This document shows, piece after piece, positions 41,316 to 50,065 of a stretch of DNA of 52,147 nt. The position numbers and the translations under genes are program-made. The notes under the pieces were generated by a model that did not search any database, was not told the DNA's origin, and saw only the letters and a list, made by a program, of their open reading frames with translations. The first letter of the stretch is position 1; the number at the start of each line of letters is the position of its first letter. The DNA is from Thermocrinis sp. (lineage in GTDB: Bacteria; Aquificota; Aquificia; Aquificales; Aquificaceae). Where the stretch lies: contig WYEK01000145.1 in NCBI GenBank assembly GCA_009903855.1, positions 1 through 52,147 on the forward strand, in the 5' to 3' direction.

Positions 41316-43809
41316 TTTTTATGACCTTTTAGAGCGCAAGGGTCTTTCTGAGTATTTGATGCCCGAGTGGGAGGAGAACGAGGTATTCTTTTTGAGGGAT
41401 GGTGGAGTGGGCATAGCCTTTGAGTGTGTGCCTCTTTGGTATGTAAATCAGAATGTGGAGAATGCTTTGAAGCTTTTCCTTGAGGACTTGCCTCCCTCTG
41501 TCTCAGCCCAGTTTATCCTCACCTCCACTCCAGATTATCTGCATCTGGTTGATTACTATCTTGCCAACAAGAGGGCAGGCCTTGTGAACCTACGGGGAGT
41601 GCATGCAGATTTGCTTTGGGAGGCGGTGCAAAGCTATGCACAGTTTTTGGAAAGGAAAGGTCATGAACCCATAACCAGAAGTTTTAACGCTTACCTCAAT
41701 CGCAAGCGCCTTGTTATCACAGTAAAGTATGGAGGGAAGGAACAGGAAAAGCAGCTGTTTTCTACTCTTCTGTCTGTCTTCAGAAAGGACAAGGAACCTG
41801 AGGAAAAGACCTTGGAATACAAGTTGACGCTTATTACTCAGCTTAAGTCCAAGCTTGCGGGGCACTTGGCGGGGGTGGGCTTTCAGCCTCGTCCCATGAA
41901 GGCACAGGACCTGTATGAGTATATGTATAAGCTGATAAACTTCAATGCGGATTGGCGGGGTGCGGGGGAGTATGATGGGACGATACCGCTCAGGAGGGCG
42001 GTGGTAAGGAATGACAATGTTTTGAGGGTGCACGATGACTGCATAGAACTTGGTGGGATGTTTATTAGAAGCTTTTCGGTGAGGAATTATCCGAAGGAGT
42101 GGGGGCTTTTTGATGCGGTGGGGTATGTGGGTTCTGAGATAACTGGCTCTTCTTTGGACTTTCCCTACATGATATGTTTGAATGTGGTGAGGTTTTCAGA
42201 CAAGGTGTTAGGAAAGATAAAGTCCTCAGCGTTAATGGTGTTATCTCAGAGGGTTCCATACAATCTTGTTCCACGGCTTAAGTTCAAGCATGAAGACCTT
42301 TCTGTGGCTATGGAGAGGATAGAGCGTGGAGAGGGAGTGTATGGAGTGGATTTGCTGATTTTCATCTGGGCAAAGACGAAGGAGGAGTTGGAACTGAAAT
42401 CTTCAAAGATAGTGTCTCACTTTAAAAATCTTGGGTTTGATATAGAGAGGAACGCTTATGTGGTTTTGGCGGACTTTATGAGTGCTATGCCCTTTGGATT
42501 TGACCAGAAGATGGCGGACTTTCTCTCAAAGCAAAGAATAAGAGGGATGTTTGCCAACAATGTGGCCACCTTTGTGCCCTTTTATGGAGGATGGCGTGGG
42601 ACAAGGCCAGAGGTGTTTTTTGTAAGCAGTCTGGGAGAACTTGTGGGTTTTGACTACTTTTCCAATCCAGCGGGTGGATACAACAGCTTTGTGGTGGGAA
42701 TGACGGGCAGTGGCAAGTCGGTAGCCTTGCAGTATATAGCTTTTAACTACTTGGCAAGTGGCAACAGGGTGTGGATAATAGACATAGGACGGTCCTATCA
42801 GGCTTTTGCGGAAGTTCTGGGGGGAGACTTTATAGAGTTTAGCTTTGACAGTCCTAAGTGTGTAAATCCCTTCTCTATCATTCAAAACACGCAGGAGTTG
42901 GAAGATTACTTGGAGTTTTTGATAAACCTCTACTATATGATGGGTGCAAACAAGGAAATCAGGAAGTCGGAGGAGAATGAAAAGCTTATAAGGGCTTTTC
43001 TTGAGGAGGCAATCAAGGAAAGCTATCTCCGTTATGGTCCTGAAAGCTGTGTGGATACGCTTATTGAGTATTTGAAAAAGTATTCCACTGACAACAGGGT
43101 GAATGACTTTCTCATCCAGCTTACTCCCTATTCAAGCAGGGGACAATACGGAGTGTTTTTCAACGGATGGTCTCACTTTGAGTTTAACAACTCACTCACG
43201 GTCTTTGAAAACGACACCCTTGAGAACATTCCAGACCTGAGAGACCCTCTCCTCATGCTTTTGACCTTCTTCATTTCCAAAGACATCTACAACCAGCACA
43301 CCTCCACCTACAAGCATTTAGTTATCATAGACGAAGCCCACAAGTTCTTGGGCAATCCCAAGATAGACCTCTTCATTGAACAGGCATACAGAAGGTTTAG
43401 AAAGCACGGTGCAAGCATCATCTTGGGAACTCAAGGGTTTGAAGACTTTATGGCAGGTTCAGGAGAGGTTTCCCGTGCAGGTCGTGTTATCATAGAGAAC
43501 TCCTATTGGAAGCTGTTTGGTATGATTTCCTCCACATCAAGGAATGCTATTCGGAACTCCAAGAGACTATCTCTGACGGAATACGAGTGGAACTTGCTTG
43601 AAAGCGTGCACCCTCTTGCGGGCGAGTATGGAGAGATGCTTTTGGTGTCTGAGGCGGGTGCGGTGAAGGTGCGGATAGTCCTTGACGATTTTATGAAGGC
43701 GCTGTTCTTCACAGACCCTGAGACAAGGAGGAGACGCTATGAACTTGTAAAGCAAGGCTACAGCTGGAAGTCCGCCATAGAAATCCTCAGGAAGGAGAAG
43801 TCGCAATGA
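41302..43809 (+). CDS. traC: TraC VirB4-type ATPase
   Basis: 835 residues. N-terminal TraC domain (LPPSVSAQFILTSTPD), Walker A GMTGSGKSVAL (about 467-477), Walker B VIIDEAHKFLG (about 674) and a C-terminal RFRKHGASIILGTQGFEDF sensor region. Cytoplasmic motor for pilus assembly. 14-nt overlap with the lipoprotein gene. Confidence 0.92.
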   Translation: MKVSDFYDLLERKGLSEYLMPEWEENEVFFLRDGGVGIAFECVPLWYVNQNVENALKLFLEDLPPSVSAQFILTSTPDYLHLVDYYLANKRAGLVNLRGVHADLLWEAVQSYAQFLERKGHEPITRSFNAYLNRKRLVITVKYGGKEQEKQLFSTLLSVFRKDKEPEEKTLEYKLTLITQLKSKLAGHLAGVGFQPRPMKAQDLYEYMYKLINFNADWRGAGEYDGTIPLRRAVVRNDNVLRVHDDCIELGGMFIRSFSVRNYPKEWGLFDAVGYVGSEITGSSLDFPYMICLNVVRFSDKVLGKIKSSALMVLSQRVPYNLVPRLKFKHEDLSVAMERIERGEGVYGVDLLIFIWAKTKEELELKSSKIVSHFKNLGFDIERNAYVVLADFMSAMPFGFDQKMADFLSKQRIRGMFANNVATFVPFYGGWRGTRPEVFFVSSLGELVGFDYFSNPAGGYNSFVVGMTGSGKSVALQYIAFNYLASGNRVWIIDIGRSYQAFAEVLGGDFIEFSFDSPKCVNPFSIIQNTQELEDYLEFLINLYYMMGANKEIRKSEENEKLIRAFLEEAIKESYLRYGPESCVDTLIEYLKKYSTDNRVNDFLIQLTPYSSRGQYGVFFNGWSHFEFNNSLTVFENDTLENIPDLRDPLLMLLTFFISKDIYNQHTSTYKHLVIIDEAHKFLGNPKIDLFIEQAYRRFRKHGASIILGTQGFEDFMAGSGEVSRAGRVIIENSYWKLFGMISSTSRNAIRNSKRLSLTEYEWNLLESVHPLAGEYGEMLLVSEAGAVKVRIVLDDFMKALFFTDPETRRRRYELVKQGYSWKSAIEILRKEKSQ

Positions 43810-44108
43810 AATGGTATCACTGGGTTTTCATCGTTGCCCTTCAATTGTTTATCAATGCCCTGATTTTGGTTTTCATAGCCCAAAACATCAAAGTGGTGAG
43901 TTTTATGGAGATAACCACCATAGGAGTGGATGAGCTGGCAAAGGCTATTCAGGCGGGAGAGGACCCTCAGAAACTCCAGCAGATGCAGATGGAAAAGCTA
44001 AAACAAATTCAGGAAAAACTTAGTAAGCAAGGCGGAATAGTGCTTCTTAAGGAGTGTGTAGTTAAAGGACCCTTTAAGGACATTACCCATGAGGTTCTGG
44101 GAAAGTAA
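43806..44108 (+). CDS. TrbI-like (F-type) inner-membrane protein
   Basis: 100 residues: one N-terminal membrane helix, then VVSFMEITTIGVDELAKAIQ and a coiled segment. Position between traC and the signal peptidase matches trbI of F, which affects pilus retraction. Confidence 0.6.
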   Translation: MKWYHWVFIVALQLFINALILVFIAQNIKVVSFMEITTIGVDELAKAIQAGEDPQKLQQMQMEKLKQIQEKLSKQGGIVLLKECVVKGPFKDITHEVLGK

Positions 44109-44607
44109 ATACAAGTGGGTTTTTGCGTCGGTAATTTTTGGGCTACTTTTCTTTTGGCTTTCTCCTGTGAAGGTGGTTTATACGATGGATTATTCCCTGC
44201 CTTACAAGTGGTGGCTGTGGAGTGAGATTTTTTTCAAAATTCAAAAGGGAGACTATGTGGAGTTTGCGCCTCCTGTGGAGAATGAATACACTAAGGGTAA
44301 AATCCTTGTAAAGCGTGTGGTGTGCATGCCAAAGGAAACCCTGAAGACTGTCGGGCTTAACTATTACTGCAACGGTGTATACCTTGGCAGGGCAAGAACT
44401 CAAGATTCAAAGGGAAGACCTGTGTCTCTATTTAAGTATGAGGGAGAAATTCCCAATGGGTGCTATTTTGTAATGGGTGAGGCGGAGAAGTCTTACGACA
44501 GCAGGTATTTTGGGTTTGTATGCAACAAGCACATTAGGGCTAAACTTTTCCCTCTGGCAGAAGGTCCAAACTTGGACAAATTTTTCCTTGTGGGAGGAGA
44601 GAGATGA
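44089..44607 (+). CDS. S26 signal peptidase of the conjugation system
   Basis: 172 residues with one membrane helix, a YSLPYKWW segment in the place of the catalytic Ser, ILVKRVVCMP with the catalytic Lys, and GEAEKSYDSRYFGFV near the C-terminus, all S26/TraF(RP4)-type. Likely processes pilin TraA or other exported T4SS proteins. Overlaps both neighbours. Confidence 0.8.
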   Translation: MRFWESKYKWVFASVIFGLLFFWLSPVKVVYTMDYSLPYKWWLWSEIFFKIQKGDYVEFAPPVENEYTKGKILVKRVVCMPKETLKTVGLNYYCNGVYLGRARTQDSKGRPVSLFKYEGEIPNGCYFVMGEAEKSYDSRYFGFVCNKHIRAKLFPLAEGPNLDKFFLVGGER

Positions 44608-46547
44608 TTTACATAGGGCTTATTTTTGCGGGCATATCGGTGTTTTATGTCTTTTATCTCCTTTATGAGTATGTGAAGAAGAAGGCCCAAAAGTCTCCCA
44701 ATCCTCAGGTTTACATGAGGACTTTCTGGTTTGTTTTGCCCGTGCTGTTTGTGTTTTTCCTCCTTTTCTTTTCCTATGCCTTTCTCTATTCGCCTCTTTT
44801 TATAACAGGGCTTTTTCTTTCGTTTCTTGGGTTTAGCACCTTTATGCTTAGCAAGGATTTGTTTTCGTGGGTCTTGAAATGGCTACCTTCTGTTAAAAGC
44901 CCCTATGAGATGGAACCTATAGATGCAAGCTTTAAGATTTTCTACGACCCTCCAGTGAAGGTTTCCATGTCTGCCATAAACAGGCATGTGCACGTGATAG
45001 CACCGACGGGTGCGGGTAAAACCAAAAGCGTGTTCTCTCCTCTGGTAGCCCAAGCTTTGGAAAAGGGTATGGGAGTAATGTGTATAGACCCAAAGGGAGA
45101 CAATGAGGTTATCAGTGCCCTCATAAACCAACTGAAGGCACAGGGCAGGTTCCCAGAGGACTTTTATTACTTTGACGTGGCAAAGCCGAAGATAAGCAGG
45201 TCATACAATCCCTTTTACGGCGCCATCAGAACCAGAAACTACCATCAAATAGCGGCTACCATTGTGGCCACCATGCCAAAGGTAGGTGGAACCGCCACAT
45301 TCTATGAAAAAATCCAAGCGGAAGTCACCAGGGCACTCTCAAGGCTACTCTCCATCATCCCTCAGACGGGTAAGATGATAAACTTTATAGACCTTTACGC
45401 ATTGCTGGCCTATTTGCCAAGGTCTGTGGAGTATCTTTTGGACCTGATAAAGGACAGCAAGGACAAGGACGAGTTGGCAGAACTTTGGCTAAAGACCATA
45501 TCCCAAGAGGCAAAGACAAACAGGGACTTTAGGAGTTATCTGAGAGGTCTTCAGCAGCATCTGGCCCTGTATGCCTTTACCTTTGACCCAAGACTTTTGA
45601 ACTCGTATTATCCTGAGATAAGGCTGGCGGAGATATTCAAGGAGAGCAAGCTTGCCTACTTCGCCCTCAGGGCTTTGGACTTTCCAAGCGGAGAGAGTTT
45701 GGATATAGGAAAGATGGTTTTAATGGACTTGCAGTCTTATGCGGCGTGGAAATACAGGGCGGGAGTGCGTTGGAATGTGCCAGACCTTGTGTTTGTGGAT
45801 GAGGCACCTCAGGTTTTACCTCCAGAATTCCAGCAGGTCTTTGAAATGGCCAGAGGTGCTGGCATAGGCGTTGTGGTAATCCACCAGTCAATCCATCAGT
45901 TTGAAAGAATTCAAAGGGGCATGTTCCAAAACATCTTCGCCAACTGTGCGGTAAAGCTTGTACTGGGTGCGGGTGATCCAGAGACCGCCAAGTTTTTGTC
46001 TGAGTATCTTGGTCAAGAGGTAAAGTATTTCAAGGCATACACAAAGGCGGGTGCAAACATCTGGAAGGACCCTATAGATGCCATGCTTCCCACTTGGTCT
46101 GATATAGCCCAGGAGAGGTATGACTACAGGGTTCGCCCTGAGGAACTGCTTACTATGAGCCCAGGGAGTGCATACCTTGTGGTTTCTGGAGACAAGGACA
46201 AGTTCGGAGTTTTCGGCAAACTCTACTACATGGCGGATGAAAAGCCCTCAAAGGTAGAACACGAACTCCTTGCCTGTATATCTTCTGATTGTAAAGATGA
46301 GTGGAAGGACAGGGACCTTGGGCTTTGTCTTTTGCAAACCTTCAGAGAAACCCTCGGAGAAGAGGCATTCCTTGAGGAAACCGTAAAATACGTGGCGGAG
46401 AAGAAAGAACAGGCAAAGGAAATGCTAAGTCAGTTGGTAGAGGGAGACGAAGGAGGACAGATCCTCGCACCAGAAGTAAGCGATGACCTCTCTCCACTTC
46501 TCTTCAGCTTAGAAGACCAACAAACCCACCACGAACACCACCACTAA
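44604..46547 (+). CDS. traD: TraD/VirD4-type coupling ATPase
   Basis: 647 residues: three or four membrane segments in the first 90 residues, Walker A APTGAGKTKS (about 131-140), CIDPKGDNEV, Walker B FVDEAPQVLPPE (about 395), VVVIHQSIHQFERI. Brings the relaxase-DNA complex to the channel. Ends in a His-rich tail (HHEHHH). Confidence 0.88.
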   Translation: MIYIGLIFAGISVFYVFYLLYEYVKKKAQKSPNPQVYMRTFWFVLPVLFVFFLLFFSYAFLYSPLFITGLFLSFLGFSTFMLSKDLFSWVLKWLPSVKSPYEMEPIDASFKIFYDPPVKVSMSAINRHVHVIAPTGAGKTKSVFSPLVAQALEKGMGVMCIDPKGDNEVISALINQLKAQGRFPEDFYYFDVAKPKISRSYNPFYGAIRTRNYHQIAATIVATMPKVGGTATFYEKIQAEVTRALSRLLSIIPQTGKMINFIDLYALLAYLPRSVEYLLDLIKDSKDKDELAELWLKTISQEAKTNRDFRSYLRGLQQHLALYAFTFDPRLLNSYYPEIRLAEIFKESKLAYFALRALDFPSGESLDIGKMVLMDLQSYAAWKYRAGVRWNVPDLVFVDEAPQVLPPEFQQVFEMARGAGIGVVVIHQSIHQFERIQRGMFQNIFANCAVKLVLGAGDPETAKFLSEYLGQEVKYFKAYTKAGANIWKDPIDAMLPTWSDIAQERYDYRVRPEELLTMSPGSAYLVVSGDKDKFGVFGKLYYMADEKPSKVEHELLACISSDCKDEWKDRDLGLCLLQTFRETLGEEAFLEETVKYVAEKKEQAKEMLSQLVEGDEGGQILAPEVSDDLSPLLFSLEDQQTHHEHHH

Positions 46548-46550
46548 AAT
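46545..46550 (+). promoter_or_regulatory. -10 box of a leaderless regulator gene
   Basis: TAAAAT overlaps the traD stop and is six bases before the ATG of the ribbon-helix-helix gene. Confidence 0.55.
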
Positions 46551-46556
46551 AATCCC

Positions 46557-46838
46557 ATGAGAAGGAACAAAAAAATCAACATCTCCATAAGCCAGCCCCT
46601 CTTGGATGTCCTCTCAGAGTCCGCCAAACAAAAAGGCCTCCCTCTCTCCTCATACATCCGCAGTCTAATACTTGAAAGCATCAAAACCAACACATTTTGC
46701 AAAAAAGACCCAAAAAGAAGAATAAGCATCGCCCTTTCACAGGAAGAATACCAACAGCTAACTAAACTCAAGGACATTGACTGGGAGAAAAGCTTAAGGA
46801 GAGTTCTACCAAACAAAGACGAAATACAAAGGAATTAG
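46557..46838 (+). CDS. Ribbon-helix-helix DNA-binding protein
   Basis: 93 residues. INISISQPLLDVLSESAKQKGLPLSSYIRSLILESI is a complete CopG/Arc-type ribbon-helix-helix, and RRISIALSQEEYQQLTKLKDIDWEKSLRRVL looks like a second, so the protein may be a tandem RHH like TraY of F. The only clear small transcription factor in the window. A candidate for binding the GGTTAACTAAGT operators or oriT. Followed by a C-rich gap of about 80 bp with nothing recognised. Confidence 0.75.
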   Translation: MRRNKKINISISQPLLDVLSESAKQKGLPLSSYIRSLILESIKTNTFCKKDPKRRISIALSQEEYQQLTKLKDIDWEKSLRRVLPNKDEIQRN

Positions 46839-46919
46839 CAAGCACTCCACCACACACTCCACCTTAGAACTTGGATAACAGCTACTTCCCTCCCCCTCCC
46901 ACCCTTTCCACCCATCCGA

Positions 46920-47156
46920 TCAGCCTAAGCCCACCAGCTCCACCTTTCCACCTCTTTTTCTACCCATCAAGGCCTCTATGTCTCCATGAAAGCGTTCTAT
47001 ATACTCTATTAGCAACTGGACAGTTTCCCTTTTATTCCTTTCAAGTGCCAGCTCAAGCAACCTGAAGATTTCCGCCACCTTCCCAATGTTTCCATCGTAA
47101 ATAACCTTTACCAACTCCTTCGCAAAGTCCCTTACCACATAAAGCTTTTCACTCAT
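46920..47156 (-). CDS. Unknown small helical protein
   Basis: 78 residues, almost entirely helical and charged (FAKELVKVIYDGNIGKVAEIFRLLELALERNKRETVQLLIEYIERF). Its start overlaps the upstream frame; GGAGGG precedes the ATG. No known family. Confidence 0.55.
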   Translation of the reverse strand: MSEKLYVVRDFAKELVKVIYDGNIGKVAEIFRLLELALERNKRETVQLLIEYIERFHGDIEALMGRKRGGKVELVGLG

Positions 47157-47380
47157 AACCCTTCCTCCTTCAACAGCCTCTTTATCAAACTGCTTACAGT
47201 GTAGATGTAGCCAAGAGTAATGTCTTTCTCCGTCAAAAACTCCTCACTCTTTGGGGCACTCTCCCTAAAGGTGGGACTGTGAGGCTGTTCTAAAAATCCC
47301 TCATCGGGACGCCCCCCAGCGGATAAGGGAACTAACCCTTTAGAATACCTCACCCTATCCCACACCCCTTCCACCAACAA
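47153..47380 (-). pseudogene. 3' part of a gene truncated by a small element
   Basis: The open frame gives 75 residues but its first ~35 codons lie inside the terminal-inverted-repeat element. Only the C-terminal part (SEEFLTEKDITLGYIYTVSSLIKRLLKEEGL) looks like original protein. The original start with promoter and AGGAGG lies on the other side of the element at 47581. Confidence 0.5.
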
Positions 47381-47554
47381 TGGCTTCAGAGGATGCTTTA
47401 GAGGGAGGACTTAGCAAGAAAAGCATCTTTTGCTTGTGCTATTCTTTGGAACTTCTGGGTGCTTGCAACTTATTTATTTATTTTTGTTATTTTTGTTTGG
47501 TATCCTGCACTATAGCTACGCTTAAGGGCTATGGTAGATTTTTAGAACAGCCTC
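47281..47554. mobile_element. 274-bp element with 18-bp perfect terminal inverted repeats
   Basis: GAGGCTGTTCTAAAAATC at 47281-47298 and its exact complement at 47537-47554. The interior has no transposase and is AT-rich on one side, so this is a MITE or a deleted insertion sequence. I see no obvious target-site duplication. It separates a promoter and start codon from the rest of the gene. Confidence 0.7.
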
Positions 47555-47581
47555 AGCCAGCCATTGACACCTCAACCCCAT
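47522..47581 (-). pseudogene. Cut-off 5' end of the interrupted gene
   Basis: AGGAGG (47588-47593), six bases, then ATG and nine native codons (MGLRCQWLA) before the element begins; the frame stops after ten more. Upstream are TAAAAT and a full operator like those of the neighbouring intact genes. Confidence 0.5.
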
Positions 47582-47604
47582 TTTAACCCTCCTTTCAGGA
47601 AATT

Positions 47605-47686
47605 ATTTTAGTCAAAATTTCCAGAATTGCAAGGGGGACGGGAGGGTTAACTAAGTGGAAAGGAAAAAGTAAAGAGTTAGTTAACC
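47605..47686 (-). promoter_or_regulatory. Promoter and operator of the interrupted gene
   Basis: Minus-strand TAAAAT (47610-47605), a weak TTGCAA at the -35 position, and operator arms 47645-47656/47675-47686 (18-nt spacer). Confidence 0.65.
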
Positions 47687-47723
47687 CTGTTAAGGAGTTT
47701 TTATTTATGCGGGCATCGGTGGA

Positions 47724-47840
47724 ATGAGGGATTTTCTATCCGAGTTCATGGTCTTGAACAAGGTGGCTTGGAACATTGCATCCAGCCCCGCCGCCAAAGG
47801 GCTGGGGACTGAAAGTTTGCTTTATGTCTTGCTCAGATAG
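47724..47840 (+). CDS. Possible 38-residue protein
   Basis: Begins MRDFLSEFMVLNKVAW. It follows the operator on the plus strand and is coupled to a six-codon frame (ATG at 47707 after AAGGAG) through an ATGA overlap. Its end overlaps the converging gene by 8 nt. It may be a remnant. A hairpin CAGCCC/GGGCTG lies within it. Little else is seen between 47381 and 47832 apart from the entries listed. Confidence 0.3.
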   Translation: MRDFLSEFMVLNKVAWNIASSPAAKGLGTESLLYVLLR

Positions 47841-48606
47841 GTATTAGCTTGTATTCTCCATCTACATAAGCTTTCAACACAATGTCAAACTCTCCTTTCG
47901 GAACCCTATAGATAGAAACATCCTTGCTTGGGTTATACCTTATCTCCGCTTTGTAAAATCCCGTTTGTCCGTCTATAGGATAAACAACCATTGGTTTTTT
48001 GCTTTTGATTATGATAGTGTTCAAGGTTTTACAAGGTCTTAGCAAATACACCTTTTCATCTTCATCTATTTCGTCTATCAGTGCATTTTCAAACACATAA
48101 ACATACACATCTTCATTCTCAACAACTCTCTTCCTCTCAAGCAATTCTGGTTCATAGAGGAATTCTACTTCACCCACTCTAAACTCTGGCAACCCTATTA
48201 ATGCTTTACCTTCCTCAGTTATACCTACTATTTTGTAAATTCCGTTCTTGTATTCCCGCACCTTGTCTTTCACTTTCTCCCAAGTTAGCGTGCCTTTCAT
48301 TGAGGTTCCCTTTTCCATTTTCACATAACGCCATTCCTTTTGTCCATCCTCTGTATAAACATAAAAGTAGAAGTAGTATTTCTCTTCTGGGTCTGGTGTT
48401 CTGAGATAGTTTCTATCAACCACTACAAACGCTTGCTCCTCAGAACCGAAGTCGTATACTTTTAACTCATTCCAACGATCCCAATCCTCTTTTCTTATTA
48501 TGTGTAAAACCAGCCTCATTTCTTTAGCTCCCTCGGGCAACTCACTCTTTCGTTCTACAGCCCAGCCTTGCTCTCCTCTTTTTACAACCTTTTTAAGTTC
48601 TACCAT
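47833..48606 (-). CDS. Unknown 257-residue protein
   Basis: Cytoplasmic, beta-rich, with repeated Tyr/Lys/Glu strands (EKYYFYFYVYTEDGQKEWRYVKME, VVYPIDGQTGFYKAEIRY). No motif recognised. GGAGGT precedes the ATG and a consensus promoter plus operator lies upstream. One of a set of unknown genes here that share this promoter type. Confidence 0.65.
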   Translation of the reverse strand: MVELKKVVKRGEQGWAVERKSELPEGAKEMRLVLHIIRKEDWDRWNELKVYDFGSEEQAFVVVDRNYLRTPDPEEKYYFYFYVYTEDGQKEWRYVKMEKGTSMKGTLTWEKVKDKVREYKNGIYKIVGITEEGKALIGLPEFRVGEVEFLYEPELLERKRVVENEDVYVYVFENALIDEIDEDEKVYLLRPCKTLNTIIIKSKKPMVVYPIDGQTGFYKAEIRYNPSKDVSIYRVPKGEFDIVLKAYVDGEYKLIPI

Positions 48607-48632
48607 CCCTACACACCTCCTTTCAGGTAATT

Positions 48633-48710
48633 ATTTTAGTCATTTTTACCCAAATTGTCAAGAGGGATGGTTAACTAAGTAGAAAGGTTCAAGTAGAGAC
48701 TTAGTTAACC
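48633..48710 (-). promoter_or_regulatory. Promoter and operator
   Basis: Minus-strand TTGACA (48661-48656), 17 nt, TAAAAT (48638-48633); operator arms 48669-48680/48699-48710, spacer 18, just upstream of the -35 box. Confidence 0.8.
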
Positions 48711-48741
48711 CAGTTTAGGAGTTAAGCGTGCTATTCAAAGC

Positions 48742-48771
48742 CCCGCACGGGCTTATTTGTTGTCGTGCGGG
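48742..48771 (-). terminator. Hairpin at the end of a three-gene unit
   Basis: CCCGCACG/CGTGCGGG (48742-48749/48764-48771), overlapping the stop of the 69-residue protein gene; only a weak T-run (CTTTG) follows on the minus strand. Confidence 0.4.
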
Positions 48772-48962
48772 CAGTTCTTTTGAATGAAGAGGAGGAGGGC
48801 TTGCAACTGATTGTATGAAACAAGTTGAATAAAATTGCCCTCTCCGTTTATTACCTTTACAGGACCTTTCCCTTCCCTCTCTACACGGAGAGGATGAGGG
48901 AGGGACGAGAGGGCTTTTTCTATCTCTATGCACTCACGAAGGGACAAACGCTTTTTCTTCAT
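48753..48962 (-). CDS. Unknown 69-residue protein
   Basis: Basic N-terminus (MKKKRLSLRECIEIEKAL) then GNFIQLVSYNQLQALLLFIQ. Starts within the stop of the preceding gene (ATGA-type overlap), so part of a three-gene operon. No family recognised. Confidence 0.55.
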   Translation of the reverse strand: MKKKRLSLRECIEIEKALSSLPHPLRVEREGKGPVKVINGEGNFIQLVSYNQLQALLLFIQKNCPHDNK

Positions 48963-49357
48963 GGCTTAGCCTCCTTTACCCTAAAACTCTCAAGGAACTC
49001 CTTATCATACTTAAGCGTGCCTGTCCAATCGCCCCAGGCCCGGTCTATCCACTCAAAGTAAGCTTCCTTAATCAGTTTGGACAGGAATTCCTTGTCTCCT
49101 TTTATATACCCTCTGTCTGGACCAGAACCTCTAAACTCGTTTCCTACCCAGTATTGGATATAGACCTCTTTTATCAGTCTTAGAAGGTCCGGGTTCACAC
49201 TTTCTATTTCGTCCATTAACTTCTCTATTCTGTGGGAAGGTGCATACACCACAGTTATCTCTCCGCTAAAGTCCTCATTCACCCAGTGCTTATAGTTCGT
49301 GCTTAACCTCTTCCAACTCCACTCACACGCGACAAGCTTAAACTTCTCTCTCCACAT
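48959..49357 (-). CDS. Unknown 132-residue protein
   Basis: Rich in Trp and acidic residues (KHWVNEDFSGEITVVYAPSHRIEKLMDEI, AYFEWIDRAWGDWTGT). Good GGAGGT before ATG. Middle gene of the operon; function unknown. Confidence 0.6.
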   Translation of the reverse strand: MWREKFKLVACEWSWKRLSTNYKHWVNEDFSGEITVVYAPSHRIEKLMDEIESVNPDLLRLIKEVYIQYWVGNEFRGSGPDRGYIKGDKEFLSKLIKEAYFEWIDRAWGDWTGTLKYDKEFLESFRVKEAKP

Positions 49358-49375
49358 GGTTCTTCACCTCCTTTG

Positions 49376-49978
49376 TTATACTCTCACAACCTCCTTGCCC
49401 TCAAGTTCTCTTTGAACCTCTGGGTCTATATACACAAGCTTGGGATAGATTGCCCTCAAATACTCTAAATCCCCCTCACCGTTTAGAATTCTTTCCAACT
49501 TTTTGCTTTGTCCAAGCTTGTGTTTAAGCCAATGGCTAGCATACTCATAACTGATGCTTAAGAGTTTCGGCTTCGGTATAGAAACCTTGCACCCATTGAT
49601 TAACAGCAAGTAATCATTTTCTAAACGCTTCCTCACAGGATAAGACATCACCACAAACACATCATTAACCCTGTAGTATTCCTCCCGCCTCTCTATTGTT
49701 ATCCCATACTTGCCTTGCTGTTCTACTACCTTGTCCAAAAGATACACATCAAATGGGCTCGCCCCTCTCCTATCTACCACCACCACATCAAAAACGGCTA
49801 CGGGCTTTAAGTCAGGTAAGCTTTGAAACCTCCTCATCCTTGCAGTCCTCTTCCGTCTTACCAAAGCAAAATCCACAGTGAAACTCTTCTCTGGATTGTC
49901 TGGATAAAACCTCACTTGGTAGGACAGTATGCCATACTTGTTGTCAAACCTTCCGTTAAAAGCTTCAATGTATCTCAT
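49376..49978 (-). CDS. Unknown 200-residue protein
   Basis: Beta-rich N-terminal half with many Arg (FALVRRKRTARMRRFQSL), then VAVFDVVVVDRRGASPFDVYLLDKVVEQQGKYGITI, and a helical C-terminus. No motif I can name; a nuclease-like core cannot be excluded. GGAGGT and a consensus promoter precede it. Confidence 0.6.
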   Translation of the reverse strand: MRYIEAFNGRFDNKYGILSYQVRFYPDNPEKSFTVDFALVRRKRTARMRRFQSLPDLKPVAVFDVVVVDRRGASPFDVYLLDKVVEQQGKYGITIERREEYYRVNDVFVVMSYPVRKRLENDYLLLINGCKVSIPKPKLLSISYEYASHWLKHKLGQSKKLERILNGEGDLEYLRAIYPKLVYIDPEVQRELEGKEVVRV

Positions 49979-50002
49979 ACCACCACCTCCTTCAGTTTTT
50001 AA

Positions 50003-50031
50003 TTATAGACCAAGTCTTAGACTTTGTCAAG
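50003..50031 (-). promoter_or_regulatory. Consensus promoter without operator
   Basis: TTGACA (50031-50026), 17 nt, TATAAT (50008-50003) on the minus strand. Unlike its neighbours it has no GTTAAC arms, so it should escape the common regulator. Confidence 0.75.
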
Positions 50032-50065
50032 GACTTTTTTATAGAAAGTGGAAGGCTTAGTTCTC

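Noticed and set aside
47790-47820. GGGACTGAAAG near 47809 as a CRISPR repeat end
   Set aside because: Only one copy; no second repeat within spacer distance.
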